A stretch of 64,000 nucleotides of DNA from Hyphomicrobiales bacterium (lineage in GTDB: Bacteria; Pseudomonadota; Alphaproteobacteria; Rhizobiales; Rhizobiaceae), in the NCBI GenBank assembly GCA_900472675.1, contig UCJA01000001.1:62001-126000 (forward strand), given 5' to 3'. This document shows positions 21,300-30,296 of this stretch, piece by piece; within the stretch, counting starts at the first letter, position 1, and each line of letters begins with the position of its first letter. Made by a program: the position numbers and the translations under genes. A model generated the notes under the pieces. That model saw only the letters and a program-made list of their open reading frames with translations, was not told the DNA's origin and searched no databases.

Positions 21300-22397
21300 C
21301 CGACCGGCAAGATCGAGCTCCAAAAGCACAAGATAGACAGAGGATGCGGCAAGGCCGGTGTGGCGGATGATGTCGTCGACATCGACCGGTGTTGGCCCGA
21401 GCGCCGAGACGATGATGCTGCGGTCGTCGTCGTCGGGTGGCAGCATGGGCACGCCCGAACGGCCCGGTTCCTCGACCATCGGCCCGTCGAAGAGATCGAG
21501 CTGCGACAGCGGGGCCAGGCCGTCCAGCACGTCCTGCGAACCGGTGGTGACGATGGCGCCCTGCTTGAGCAACCCGTTGGTGCCCTGGCAGCGCGGATCG
21601 AGCGGAGAGCCTGGCACGGCAAACACCAGCCGACCGAATTCCGCCGCCATGCGCGCGGTGATGAGGGAGCCAGAACGTTCCGCCGCCTCGATGACGACGA
21701 CGCCGAGCGTGATGCCTGATATCAGCCGGTTGCGGCGGGGAAAGTCGCGGGCGCGGGGTTCCCAGCCGAAGGGCATCTCGCTGATGGCAAGGCCTGATCC
21801 TTGCGTGATCTCGTCAAGCAGGGGGATGTTTTCCGGCGGGTAGGGCTGGTCGAGACCGCCGGCAAGGACTGCGATCGTGCCCGTCGGCAGGCTGGCGCGA
21901 TGGGCTGCCGTATCGATGCCGCGGGCAAGGCCTGAGGTGATCGTATAGCCGGCACGGCCGCCGTCGCGGGCGATCATGGCTGCGAACTTGGCGCCGGAGA
22001 TGGAGGCGTTGCGAGAACCGACAACACCGAACGAAGGCCGGGTCGCTTCGCTAAGATTGCCCTTCACGGCCAAAAGCGGTGGAGCGCCGTCGATCTGGCG
22101 CAGGGCCGGCGGATAATCCGGTTCGCCGATGCCGAGGAAGCGGGCGCCGTGCCGCTGCACCATCTCCAGTTCCCGCTCCGCATCGCTGACGCTTGCGACC
22201 CGGATGGAGCGGGTCGCGCCGCCGCGTGCCGACAGTTCCGGCAGCATGGCGAGAGCATTTTCTGCCGAGCCGCAGTGGTTGATGAGATCGCGGAAGGTAG
22301 CCGGGCCGACATTGTCCGAGCGGATCAGCCGAAGCCAGGCAATCCTTTGCCGATCCGTCAGCGCAATCCCGGTCTGTCTTGCGCTGCCGTCCGCCAT
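21252..22397 (-). CDS. dprA: DNA-processing protein DprA
   Basis: Binds incoming single-stranded DNA and loads RecA during natural transformation; widely conserved also in species not known to be competent. The 381 residues have an N-terminal helical/SAM-like region, the Rossmann-like DNA-binding domain (FGVVGSRNAS, TITSGLARGIDTAAH, TIAVLAGGLDQPYPPEN, ISEMPFG) and a C-terminal winged-helix-like region (VDVDDIIRHTGL). ATG 22397 has GGGAGGGG 5 bases upstream; GTG 22403 is less likely. Follows plsY in the same direction. Confidence 0.94.
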   Translation of the reverse strand: MADGSARQTGIALTDRQRIAWLRLIRSDNVGPATFRDLINHCGSAENALAMLPELSARGGATRSIRVASVSDAERELEMVQRHGARFLGIGEPDYPPALRQIDGAPPLLAVKGNLSEATRPSFGVVGSRNASISGAKFAAMIARDGGRAGYTITSGLARGIDTAAHRASLPTGTIAVLAGGLDQPYPPENIPLLDEITQGSGLAISEMPFGWEPRARDFPRRNRLISGITLGVVVIEAAERSGSLITARMAAEFGRLVFAVPGSPLDPRCQGTNGLLKQGAIVTTGSQDVLDGLAPLSQLDLFDGPMVEEPGRSGVPMLPPDDDDRSIIVSALGPTPVDVDDIIRHTGLAASSVYLVLLELDLAGRLHRHVGGLVSLAMEH

Positions 22398-22415
22398 GGT
22401 CACCCCTCCCGGGTG

Positions 22416-23033
22416 CTAGCCCTTCTGACCAATCCGGCTTTCGGTCCCGGCGATCAGTCGCTCGATATTGGCCTTGTGTTTCACCCAGGAAATGACCGTC
22501 ATCAGCGCCATCACGGCGGCGATCTTCGGCTCATTCATGAACCACAGCACAACCGGGATGACAAGCGTTGCAACCAGTGCGGCGAGCGAGGAGTATTTGC
22601 TGAGTTTGGCCACCAGCAGCCAGACGGCGGCGAAGGTCAGCACCATCCAGGGGGCAACACCGAGCAGCATGCCGATATAGGTGGCGACGCCCTTGCCGCC
22701 CTTGAAGCCGAGCCAGACCGGGAAGAGGTGGCCGAGGAAGGCTGCGAAGCCAGCCAGTAGGCCCGCTTCCGGACCCAGCACATACCATCCGAGCAGTGCT
22801 GCGACGGTCGCCTTCAGGGCGTCGAGCAGCAGCGTGGCTGCGGCCAGCTTCTTGTTGCCGGTGCGCAGAACGTTGGTGGCGCCGATATTGCCGGAGCCGA
22901 TCGACCTGATATCGCCAAGGCCGGCCGCACGGGTCAGCAGCAGGCCGAAGGGGATGGACCCCAAGAGATAGCCCAATGAAAGCGCAGCCAGTGCCGCCGG
23001 CAGGGTGATCTGCCAATCCAGAAGTTCAGTCAC
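22416..23033 (-). CDS. plsY: Acyl-phosphate glycerol-3-phosphate acyltransferase PlsY
   Basis: Integral membrane enzyme that makes lysophosphatidate from acyl-phosphate and glycerol 3-phosphate, the first step of phospholipid synthesis with PlsX. The 205 residues show five or so spans and the three family motifs: GSIPFGLLL with [31 protein letters not shown], and a C-terminal HKANIERLI. Lies between pyrC' and dprA in the same direction. Confidence 0.95.
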   Translation of the reverse strand: MTELLDWQITLPAALAALSLGYLLGSIPFGLLLTRAAGLGDIRSIGSGNIGATNVLRTGNKKLAAATLLLDALKATVAALLGWYVLGPEAGLLAGFAAFLGHLFPVWLGFKGGKGVATYIGMLLGVAPWMVLTFAAVWLLVAKLSKYSSLAALVATLVIPVVLWFMNEPKIAAVMALMTVISWVKHKANIERLIAGTESRIGQKG

Positions 23034-23045
23034 GGTCGATCCCCC

Positions 23046-24332
23046 TCACACCGAATGGACGCAGCGGCCGCGCACATAGGTCGCAACCGCGCGGCCGGAA
23101 AAACGCGCGTCCTCGAACGGCGTGTTCTTCGAGCGGGAGAGAAGCATATCCTTGGCGACGATCCAAGGCTCGTCGAGATCGATCAGGGTGATATCGGCAA
23201 AGGCGCCGGGTTTCAGCGTGCCGGCATCCAGCCCGAAGATCTGGGCCGGGCGGGTCGACATGGCGTCGATCAGCCGCATCAGCGGCACGCGTCCATCATG
23301 GTGCAGGCGAAGGGCGGCCGCCAGCATGGTTTCGAGCCCGATTGCGCCATCCTCGGCATCACCGAAGGGCAGGCGCTTGGTGTCGACATCCTGCGGGTCA
23401 TGCGAGGAGACAATGATATCGATCGTGCCGTCGGCGATCGCGTCGACCATGGCGAGACGGTCGTCTTCGGTGCGCAGCGGCGGCGAGAGCTTGAAGAAGG
23501 TGCGGTATTCGCCGATGTCGTTCTCATTGAGCGACACGTGGTTGATCGAGACGCCGCAGGTGGCATTGGCACCGCGGTCGCGGGCGACGCGCATGGCCTG
23601 CGCCGATTCAGCGACCGAGATCTTGGCCGCATGATATTTGGCGCGGGTCAGGCCGGCGATCCTGAGGTCGCGCTCGAGCGGGATGATCTCGGCCTCCTTC
23701 GGGACGCCGGGAAGCCCAAGCCAGCTGGCGAACAGGCCCTCGTTCATGACGCCGTTGCCGAGATATTTCTCGCGCAGTTCGAGCGCAACGACGGCGTCGA
23801 ATTCGCGGGCGTAGGTCATGGCGCGGCGCAGCAGCAGCGTGTCGTTGAGACCGTGGCGGCCGTTGGTGAAGGCGACCGCGCCGGACTTCTGCAGCAGGCC
23901 GATCTCCGTCATTTCGGTGCCGGCGAGACCCTTGGTGAGGGCAGCAGCCGGGTAGACGTTGACCACCGCCCGGTCGCGCGCCGTCTTCTGCACGTATTCC
24001 ACCAGCGCGATGTCGTCGAGCACCGGGTCGGTGTCCGGCATCATAATGAAAGAGGTAATGCCGCCGGCGGCTGCCGCACGGCTCGCCGATTCGATCGTCT
24101 CGGTGTGCTCGAGGCCCGGTTCGCCCACATAGACGCGGGCGTCGACCAGGCCGGGCGTTGCCACCAGTCCGCGGCAGTCGCGCACGGTGGCACCTTCCGG
24201 CACGCCCTGGTTCTGCGCATCGCTGCCGGCGGCAAGGATGCGGCCGTCGTCGCCGATGATGACCGTGCCGGTTTCGTCCAAGCGTCGCGAGGGATCGATG
24301 ATGCGCAGGTTCTGAAGGACGGTCTGGGTCAT
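23046..24332 (-). CDS. pyrC': Dihydroorotase-like protein, probably catalytically inactive (PyrC')
   Basis: Dihydroorotase fold, 428 residues, overlapping the pyrB stop by 4 bases (ATGA). The metal-binding DxHxH motif reads [13 protein letters not shown], so both His are replaced (Arg, Tyr), and the usual catalytic TDHAPH is SSHDPQ. In Pseudomonas the pyrB-linked pseudo-dihydroorotase is inactive but required to assemble the aspartate carbamoyltransferase dodecamer, with an active DHOase encoded elsewhere. The same role is the best inference here. Databases often label such genes simply pyrC. Confidence 0.88.
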   Translation of the reverse strand: MTQTVLQNLRIIDPSRRLDETGTVIIGDDGRILAAGSDAQNQGVPEGATVRDCRGLVATPGLVDARVYVGEPGLEHTETIESASRAAAAGGITSFIMMPDTDPVLDDIALVEYVQKTARDRAVVNVYPAAALTKGLAGTEMTEIGLLQKSGAVAFTNGRHGLNDTLLLRRAMTYAREFDAVVALELREKYLGNGVMNEGLFASWLGLPGVPKEAEIIPLERDLRIAGLTRAKYHAAKISVAESAQAMRVARDRGANATCGVSINHVSLNENDIGEYRTFFKLSPPLRTEDDRLAMVDAIADGTIDIIVSSHDPQDVDTKRLPFGDAEDGAIGLETMLAAALRLHHDGRVPLMRLIDAMSTRPAQIFGLDAGTLKPGAFADITLIDLDEPWIVAKDMLLSRSKNTPFEDARFSGRAVATYVRGRCVHSV

Positions 24333-25270
24333 GCGCGCTCTCCCTGGTTCTGCGAGATGAGCAACGTTTCCATGACCGCCATGCGCACGGCGACCCCCAT
24401 TTCCACCTGTTGCTCGATCACGCTCTGCGGGCCGTCGGCCACTTCGGAGGCGATCTCGACGCCGCGGTTCATCGGGCCGGGATGCATGACGAGCGCATCT
24501 TCGCGAGCCGCTTTCAGCTTTTGCGCATCCAGGCCGTAGAAGTGGAAGTATTCCCGCACGGAGGGCACGAAGGCGCCAGCCATGCGCTCGCGCTGCAGCC
24601 GCAGCATCATCACCACGTCGGCATCCTTCAGGCCCTCTTCCATGGAGTGGAAGACTTCGACGCCCATGTCGCGGATGCCGGAGGGCAGGAGGGTGGAGGG
24701 CGCCACGACGCGGACGCGCGCGCCCATGGCGTTGAGCAGCAGGATATTGGAGCGGGCCACGCGGGAATGGAGAACGTCGCCGCAGATGGCGACGATGATG
24801 CGCGACAGCTTGCCCTTGGCGCGGCGAATGGTCAGCGCGTCGAGCAGCGCCTGGGTCGGGTGTTCGTGCTGGCCGTCGCCGGCATTGACGACGGAGCAGC
24901 CAACCTTCTGGGCGAGCAGCGCTGCCGCACCGGCAGAGGAGTGGCGCAGAACCAGCACGTCGGGGCGCATGGCGTTCAGCGTCATCGCCGTGTCGATCAG
25001 GGTTTCGCCCTTCTTCACCGAGGAATTGCCGACAGACATGTTCATCACGTCGGCGCCCAGCCGCTTGCCGGCCAGCTCGAAGGAGGACTGGGTGCGGGTG
25101 GAGGCTTCGAAGAAGAGATTGATCTGGGTAAGGCCCCGCAGCGTCGAGGTCTTCTTTTCGCGCTGCCTTGAGATCTTCACGGCCTCGTCGGCCTTGTCGA
25201 GGAGATAGGTTATATCCTGCTCGGTAAGACCCTTGATGCCGAGGAGGTGGCGGTGAGGGAAGAAGACCAT
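24329..25270 (-). CDS. pyrB: Aspartate carbamoyltransferase catalytic subunit
   Basis: Condenses carbamoyl phosphate with aspartate in the second step of pyrimidine synthesis. The 313 residues show the carbamoyl-phosphate motif [20 protein letters not shown], the neighbouring-subunit loop SSVKKGET, the [12 protein letters not shown] region and the aspartate-binding region with RLQRERM and [11 protein letters not shown]. No pyrI is nearby. It is translationally coupled to the DHOase-like gene, supporting a PyrB-PyrC' complex. Confidence 0.96.
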   Translation of the reverse strand: MVFFPHRHLLGIKGLTEQDITYLLDKADEAVKISRQREKKTSTLRGLTQINLFFEASTRTQSSFELAGKRLGADVMNMSVGNSSVKKGETLIDTAMTLNAMRPDVLVLRHSSAGAAALLAQKVGCSVVNAGDGQHEHPTQALLDALTIRRAKGKLSRIIVAICGDVLHSRVARSNILLLNAMGARVRVVAPSTLLPSGIRDMGVEVFHSMEEGLKDADVVMMLRLQRERMAGAFVPSVREYFHFYGLDAQKLKAAREDALVMHPGPMNRGVEIASEVADGPQSVIEQQVEMGVAVRMAVMETLLISQNQGERA

Positions 25271-25462
25271 GGAGGGTGCTCCGCTTGCGTTCGGCGGTCT
25301 ATAAGGTCTCGCCCCACGCGCCGCAAGCGGGCCGCGATGTAATCCCCCGTGCTTGTGCGCCAGGCTGACCTGTCCGTTCGCCGATAAGCGTGTGTTGACA
25401 ATGGTTCAAATAGCGCGCCGCTGCCGTTCCCAGGCTCCGTAACTTCCGCTAGATGTGCTTGC

Positions 25463-27115
25463 ATGAACGATATTGCCCGCGAAGACGAAAGATTTGCCGA
25501 GCTCAACCAGCCCAGTCCCTGGTCCGGCATCAATGCATACCGATCCGATCCGCTGATCGTCGACCTGACCGGCGAGTTGCACCGGACGATCCGCGACGAA
25601 TACGACCAGCTCGGCACCTATGTGACTTCGCCGGAAGCGCAGGAACTGGCGCGGATGGCGAATGAGAACCCACCGAAGCTGAAGACGCATGGACCCCGCG
25701 GCGAGCGGCTCGACGTGGTGGAGTTCCACCCGGCCTGGCATGCGCTGATGCGGCGTTCCATGCAGTCCGGCCTGCACTCTTCCGTCTGGGAAAACATTCC
25801 CGAGACCAAGGGGCGGGCGCACAAGGCGCGGGCAACGCGCTTTTATCTCACCGCACAGCTGGAAAGCGGCCATCTGTGCCCGCTTACCATGACCAGCGCG
25901 TCGGTCGCAGCCCTGATGGCCTCGCCGCGGGTGCACAAGGAATGGGTGCCGAAGATCCTGTCGCGGCGCTATGACAGCAGCAACCGGCCGGCCATGCAGA
26001 AGCACGCGGTGACGCTCGGCATGGGCATGACCGAAAAGCAGGGCGGCACGGACGTGCGCGCCAACCGCTCGACCGCCGAACGGGTGGGCGAGGGGATCTA
26101 CCGGCTGTCCGGCCACAAGTGGTTCATGTCGGCGCCGATGAGCGACGGTTTCGTGATGCTGGCAAAGACCGGCGAGGGGATGGGCTGCTTCCTCGTGCCG
26201 AGGTTGCTCGAAGACGGGTCCGCCAACGGTCTGCGGTTTCAGCGGTTGAAGGACAAGGTGGGCAACCGGTCGAACGCCTCGTCCGAGGTCGAGTTTACCG
26301 ATGCCTTCGGCTATCTGCTCGGCGAATCCGGTGGCGGAATTCGCACCATCCTCGACATGGTGACCCTGACGCGGCTCGACTGTGCGCTTGCGTCTGCCGG
26401 CATGATGCGCGCCTCGCTCGCCGAAGCGGTGCACCACACCCGCGGGCGCAGCGTGTTCGGCCGCAAGCTGATCGACCAGCCGCTGATGACTCGCGTTCTG
26501 GCCGACATGGCGCTCGACGTGGCGGCGGCGACGGCACTGTCCTTCCGGCTTGCGGACTCCTTCGACCGGGCCGGATCGAGCCCCGCCGATGCGGCCTTTG
26601 CCCGGGTGATGACGCCCGTCGTCAAATACTGGACCTGCAAGATCGCGCCCGGGCTGATCTACGAGGCGATGGAGTGCATCGGCGGCAACGGCTACACGGA
26701 AGAGCGCCCGATCGCGCGGCATTACCGGGAAGCCCCCGTCAATGCAATCTGGGAAGGGTCCGGCAACGTGATGGCGCTCGACCTGCTGCGCGTCCTGTCG
26801 CGCTGGCGAGACCTGTTCGACATGGTGCTGGCCGGCTTCGAGCGGGATCTCGGGCCTTCGGGCAAGAAGACCGTGGAAGTGCTGCGGGCAGCGATGGCGC
26901 TCTGCGAAAGCGACGAAGGGGCAGCGAGGCTGCTGGTCGAGCAACTGGCGCTGGCAGCCGGTGCGGCAGAGCTCTACCGCCTCGGGGCCGGCAAGATCGC
27001 CGATGCCTTCCTCGAAACCCGGCTTGCCGGGGGCTGGCGCTCCACCTACGGCATGATCGACGTGCGCTTCGACGCCCGCTATATCGTGGACCTGCTCTAT
27101 CCGCCGGCCACGTAG
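25463..27115 (+). CDS. Acyl-CoA dehydrogenase-family flavoprotein, AidB-like
   Basis: A 550-residue FAD protein with the acyl-CoA dehydrogenase core: GMGMTEKQGGTDVRANRS, YRLSGHKWFMSAPMSD, a middle beta domain, and the C-terminal helical domain with CIGGNGYTEERPIARHYREAPVN and IWEGSGNVMALDLLR. The length, N-terminal extension (LNQPSPWSG) and these strings match E. coli AidB (541 residues), a DNA-binding protein of the alkylation (Ada) response. No LexA-type or obvious Ada-type box was seen upstream. The start has no strong ribosome site. Its end overlaps the AEC gene by 19 bases. Confidence 0.87.
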   Translation: MNDIAREDERFAELNQPSPWSGINAYRSDPLIVDLTGELHRTIRDEYDQLGTYVTSPEAQELARMANENPPKLKTHGPRGERLDVVEFHPAWHALMRRSMQSGLHSSVWENIPETKGRAHKARATRFYLTAQLESGHLCPLTMTSASVAALMASPRVHKEWVPKILSRRYDSSNRPAMQKHAVTLGMGMTEKQGGTDVRANRSTAERVGEGIYRLSGHKWFMSAPMSDGFVMLAKTGEGMGCFLVPRLLEDGSANGLRFQRLKDKVGNRSNASSEVEFTDAFGYLLGESGGGIRTILDMVTLTRLDCALASAGMMRASLAEAVHHTRGRSVFGRKLIDQPLMTRVLADMALDVAAATALSFRLADSFDRAGSSPADAAFARVMTPVVKYWTCKIAPGLIYEAMECIGGNGYTEERPIARHYREAPVNAIWEGSGNVMALDLLRVLSRWRDLFDMVLAGFERDLGPSGKKTVEVLRAAMALCESDEGAARLLVEQLALAAGAAELYRLGAGKIADAFLETRLAGGWRSTYGMIDVRFDARYIVDLLYPPAT

Positions 27116-28032
27116 CGGGCAAAGCTCATGGCGACAGGGATGCTGAAGAAGGCCAGCGCAGTTTGCAGCGTCGCGGCTGCCGCATAGAACTCGGCATCGC
27201 CGCCCATCTGCTTGGCAAGAACATAGCCGTTCATGGCGGTCGGGACGGCGGCGCTCAGCGCCAGCAGGGCAAGATTATCGCCGGTCAGCCCGACGCTTAC
27301 CCCGACCGCGATGGCCAGCACGGGAAATACCGCCAGCTTCAGGACCACAGCTGCGACCACGCCGAGGCTTGGCTTCAGCGCATCGGCGATGCGCAGGCCG
27401 GCACCGACGGTGATCAGCCCGAGGCTGAGCGAGGCCTGTGCGAGCATGCCGACCGCATCCAGCACCGGCCCGTAGATCGGCACATGCGCGAGGTTGACGA
27501 CGATGCCGGCCAGCGTGCCGATGATCATGGGGTTGCTGACGATGCGGATCGCCAGCATCCGGTAGCTCCGGTTGCCGGCGGTGAACCAGGCAAGCACTGC
27601 AATGCTGCCGATGTTGACCGGCACCAGCACGGCCGCCATCACCATGCCGACGATCAGCAGGCCGTGCTCGCCGGACGTCCGGGATGCAATGGCAAGCGCC
27701 ATGAAGCCGTTCCAGCGGGTCGCCGTCTGGTAGAGCGAGGTATAGCTGGCGGGCGGCATACCGATCCGCTTCAGCAGTGGCCAGCAGGCGAGCACCAGCA
27801 GGGACATGCTCACGAACGACAGGATCGCAATCAGGCTGACCGACACGGCGATCGAATCGGTGAAATCCGCCTTGGCCATGGTCTGGAAGAGCAGGGCCGG
27901 GAAGAGCACGTAGTAGCTGCACTGCTCCATGCCGTCCCAGAAGGTGGCGTTGATCAGCGACGTCCGCTTCAGGCCGATGCCGAGAAGGACGAGCAGGAAG
28001 ACGGGAAGGATGCTTTCGAAGATGACGTGCAT
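27097..28032 (-). CDS. AEC family transporter (auxin efflux carrier-like permease)
   Basis: A 311-residue membrane permease with about ten spans, starting MHVIFESILPVFLLVLLGIGLKR, the usual AEC opening. The conserved kink regions (VLFPALLFQTMAK and the second-half SLGLITVGAGLR) are visible. Bacterial members move malate, malonate or other organic acids. ATG 28032 matches the family start; a 34-codon in-frame extension lacks membrane character. It is divergent from the TetR gene, which may control it. Confidence 0.85.
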   Translation of the reverse strand: MHVIFESILPVFLLVLLGIGLKRTSLINATFWDGMEQCSYYVLFPALLFQTMAKADFTDSIAVSVSLIAILSFVSMSLLVLACWPLLKRIGMPPASYTSLYQTATRWNGFMALAIASRTSGEHGLLIVGMVMAAVLVPVNIGSIAVLAWFTAGNRSYRMLAIRIVSNPMIIGTLAGIVVNLAHVPIYGPVLDAVGMLAQASLSLGLITVGAGLRIADALKPSLGVVAAVVLKLAVFPVLAIAVGVSVGLTGDNLALLALSAAVPTAMNGYVLAKQMGGDAEFYAAAATLQTALAFFSIPVAMSFARYVAGG

Positions 28033-28182
28033 GAGTGCGGTCGGCCGGAGCCGAGAGACGGGGAGCCTCCCTGGCAACGCACATCTGCAGGAAAAAAGGC
28101 CCGATTGCAACGGTTGCGGCTCTATCCTGTGCACCGCGCCGCAATCTGCTTGCCGTGCCGGAGCGCGCAGATTATCGCAGGA

Positions 28183-28197
28183 TTAAGAGAGTGTTAA
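28183..28197 (+). promoter_or_regulatory. CtrA-type box TTAA-N7-TTAA upstream of the TetR gene
   Basis: TTAAGAGAGTGTTAA is an exact TTAA-N7-TTAA. It ends 14 bases before the TetR start, in the divergent TetR/AEC promoter region. CtrA bound there would most likely repress the TetR gene. Consensus from established Caulobacter and rhizobial work; function here inferred. Confidence 0.45.
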
Positions 28198-28211
28198 CGG
28201 CGGGCGATGAG

Positions 28212-28856
28212 ATGCTGCAGATAGACGACATGGTCGCCACGGAGAGCATCGCCGCGCGGCCCCGCAACCGGGCAGGCACGGAGCGATCGATCTTCCTGGC
28301 CGCGCGTGACCTCCTGGCCGAGCAGGGCTTCCAAGGGTTCGGCATCAATGCGGTGGCGCGGCGGGCAGGCTGCGACAAGCAGCTCATCTATCGCTATTTC
28401 GGCGGGCTGGACGGACTGATCGATGCGATCGGCGCCGATCTCGGCAACTGGGTCAAGGATCGTATCCCGCAGGATTCGGGCGGTGCCTTTCTGCTCACCT
28501 ACGGCGATCTGATGGAACGGCTGGCGATCCTGTTCATGGATGCGCTGCGGGACGATCCGCTGGTCTGCAAGATCATCGCCTGGGAGGTTTCCAAGGATAC
28601 GCCGCAGGTGCGCCGCCTGTCGGAGGCGCGGGCGAAGGCGCTCTCCAAGTGGCTCGACAAGATGCGCGGGTCTCTCGCGCCACCGAAGGGGATCGATTCG
28701 GCCACCACCAATGCACTGCTGTTTGCGGCCATCCAGCACATGGTGATCTCGGCCTCGGTCAGCGGCCAGTTCGCCGGCGTTTCGCTGAAGACGGCCAAGG
28801 ACTGGGACAAGGTGGCATCGGCGGTGCGGCGCCTGGTACGGGCGATCTACGGCTAG
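28212..28856 (+). CDS. TetR/AcrR family transcriptional regulator
   Basis: A 214-residue repressor with an N-terminal TetR helix-turn-helix (RSIFLAARDLLAEQGFQGFGINAVARRAGC then DKQLIYRYFGGLDGLIDAI) and an effector-binding helical domain. ATG 28212 (MLQIDDMVATE) is chosen; MVATES at 28230 is possible and the frame is open further back. It is divergent from the AEC transporter, its likely target. Its TAG lies inside the terminal CTAG of an inverted-repeat element, so insertion may have set the C-terminus. Confidence 0.8.
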   Translation: MLQIDDMVATESIAARPRNRAGTERSIFLAARDLLAEQGFQGFGINAVARRAGCDKQLIYRYFGGLDGLIDAIGADLGNWVKDRIPQDSGGAFLLTYGDLMERLAILFMDALRDDPLVCKIIAWEVSKDTPQVRRLSEARAKALSKWLDKMRGSLAPPKGIDSATTNALLFAAIQHMVISASVSGQFAGVSLKTAKDWDKVASAVRRLVRAIYG

Positions 28857-29128
28857 AGCGTTTCAGGGTTAAATGGAAACAGTTCTGTTGGCTCAAGCGG
28901 GAGCAGATGCGGGAGAGAGCGGCGCGTGTCGTAGCCCTAGCATACGGCCAAGCCGCTCGACCCGGCAGATGACCCGCTTCAGCTAACCCGAAGGGCCGGG
29001 TGCTTTTCCGCCATCATCTTCGGCTTTCGTCTCGGTCGTACCGTGACGTATGCCCATCGCCAAAAGCCTCGATCCTGACGGAAAATCTCTCCGGCAGAAC
29101 GATTCCATTTAGCCCTGAAACGCTCTAG
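28853..29128. repeat. MITE-like inverted-repeat element, 276 bp
   Basis: Ends are perfect 16-base inverted repeats CTAGAGCGTTTCAGGG; similarity continues inward (TTAAATGGAAACAGTTCTG against the reverse complement of CAGAACGATTCCATTTAG). There is no transposase. It fills most of the 408-bp gap between the TetR gene and the next gene, in which I see no other coding sequence. CTAG at both ends may be part of the repeat or a target duplication. A shortened relative lies at 42097-42151. Confidence 0.7.
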
Positions 29129-29223
29129 GTTCGGGCCTTTAAACTGTCCACAGGCGGCCTCCCGAAATTAACCATGCCGGGGGCTTTCTGTTGCAGCAGA
29201 TCCCTCGACGTCTAAGGTCGCGC

Positions 29224-29238
29224 TTAACGATTTGTTAA
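29224..29238 (+). promoter_or_regulatory. CtrA-type box TTAA-N7-TTAA upstream of a small membrane protein pair
   Basis: TTAACGATTTGTTAA is an exact TTAA-N7-TTAA (followed by CC, also matching the extended consensus). It lies 26 bases before the ATG at 29265. That position fits the -35 region of a CtrA-controlled promoter for the two-gene unit that follows. Confidence 0.5.
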
Positions 29239-29264
29239 CCAAGACCTGGACCCGGCTGTTGATC

Positions 29265-29435
29265 ATGGGAACAATGACGAAAGACCGCGCATTGCTGGTG
29301 GTCATGACGACAATCTTTGCCATGCTGGCACTGGACATCAGCATTCCCGCTGCGGTCCTCAGCCTGATGGCCCTGACAAAGCTGCTGGTGGAGGCGGACA
29401 TCCGACCATTCCAGGCAGAGGGGGAGGCCGCATGA
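29265..29435 (+). CDS. Small hypothetical membrane protein (56 residues)
   Basis: Starts MGTMTKDRALLVVMTTIF with two weakly separated hydrophobic stretches (about residues 9-22 and 25-42) and an acidic tail. A TTG at 29232 would add 11 residues but would place the CtrA box at the start; MTKD at 29274 is also possible. Its stop overlaps the next ATG by 4 bases, so the pair is translationally coupled. Function unknown. Confidence 0.55.
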   Translation: MGTMTKDRALLVVMTTIFAMLALDISIPAAVLSLMALTKLLVEADIRPFQAEGEAA

Positions 29436-29725
29436 AGTGGTTCCTGATTTTGTGGGCCGGGCCCGTCGCGCTCCTGGTGAGCTGGTACGGGCTATCCTAC
29501 TACGACATGAGCTTCGGCTTCTTCATGCTGACGCGACAGACCCACGATCTCGTCTTCACGATCTACGGAAACATCCTCGGCCTGCCTCCCGAAACCCTTC
29601 CGCCTCTGGTGGCGCGTGCCATGGTGTTCGACAGCGGCATTGTGTTTGCGATCGTCGCCTTCCGCAAGCGCCGGCAGATCGCCGATTGGTGGCGCCGCCG
29701 TCAGCTATCGGGGCCGACCGCCTGA
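29432..29725 (+). CDS. DUF6105 family small membrane protein
   Basis: A 97-residue protein starting [20 protein letters not shown] with the recognisable [21 protein letters not shown], a second hydrophobic stretch ([21 protein letters not shown]) and a basic tail ([14 protein letters not shown]). I know this family from Rhizobiales as DUF6105, without known function. Its last 25 bases overlap ruvX on the other strand. Confidence 0.72.
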   Translation: MKWFLILWAGPVALLVSWYGLSYYDMSFGFFMLTRQTHDLVFTIYGNILGLPPETLPPLVARAMVFDSGIVFAIVAFRKRRQIADWWRRRQLSGPTA

Positions 29726-30195
29726 GCCCTGGCAATACCCGATAGCCTGTCCAGCGCGCCCTGCAGGATGAAGCTTGCCGCCGCCGAATCGATGCGTTCG
29801 GCGCGCTTGGCCCGCGAGACGTCCATGGCGATCAGCTGCCGTTCTGCGGCAACGGTCGAGAGGCGTTCGTCCCAGTAGACGAAGGGAATGTCGGTCTTCT
29901 CGCTCATGGCACGCACGAAGGCCCGTGTCGCCTGGACGCGCGGTCCCGACGATCCGTCCATGTTGACCGGAAGGCCGATCACGAAGGCTGCAACCTTCTC
30001 ACGAGCGGCGAAGGCTATGAGGGCGTCCGCATCCTTGCCGAACTTGATGCGCTTGATGACCTGGCGGGGCGAGGCGAGCCGCCGGCCGATATCGGACATG
30101 GCAATGCCGATCGTCTTGGTGCCGAGATCCAGTCCGGCGATCGCCTGGCCGGCCTGAAGCTGATCGGCGAGCTCCTCTATTGTCAGGACTGTCAT
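29701..30195 (-). CDS. ruvX: Holliday junction resolvase-like RuvX (YqgF)
   Basis: RNase H-fold nuclease implicated in pre-16S rRNA 5' maturation and possibly Holliday-junction resolution. The 164 residues include [15 protein letters not shown] (catalytic Asp), [15 protein letters not shown], the acidic [14 protein letters not shown] and the C-terminal [15 protein letters not shown]. Divergent from the metal-dependent hydrolase gene. Confidence 0.93.
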   Translation of the reverse strand: MTVLTIEELADQLQAGQAIAGLDLGTKTIGIAMSDIGRRLASPRQVIKRIKFGKDADALIAFAAREKVAAFVIGLPVNMDGSSGPRVQATRAFVRAMSEKTDIPFVYWDERLSTVAAERQLIAMDVSRAKRAERIDSAAASFILQGALDRLSGIARAQAVGPDS

Positions 30196-30296
30196 TCAGG
30201 ATACATCAGCTTGGCTAGAGAATGTTTTGCGCGGGCTTGGCTCCCGCTCTTTAGCATCCCCACCGGGTTTTGCATCACCAATTGAGAGAGACTTCC

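Noticed and set aside
25406..26944. 512-codon minus-strand frame opposite the AidB-like gene
   Set aside because: Shadow of a clear acyl-CoA dehydrogenase family gene.
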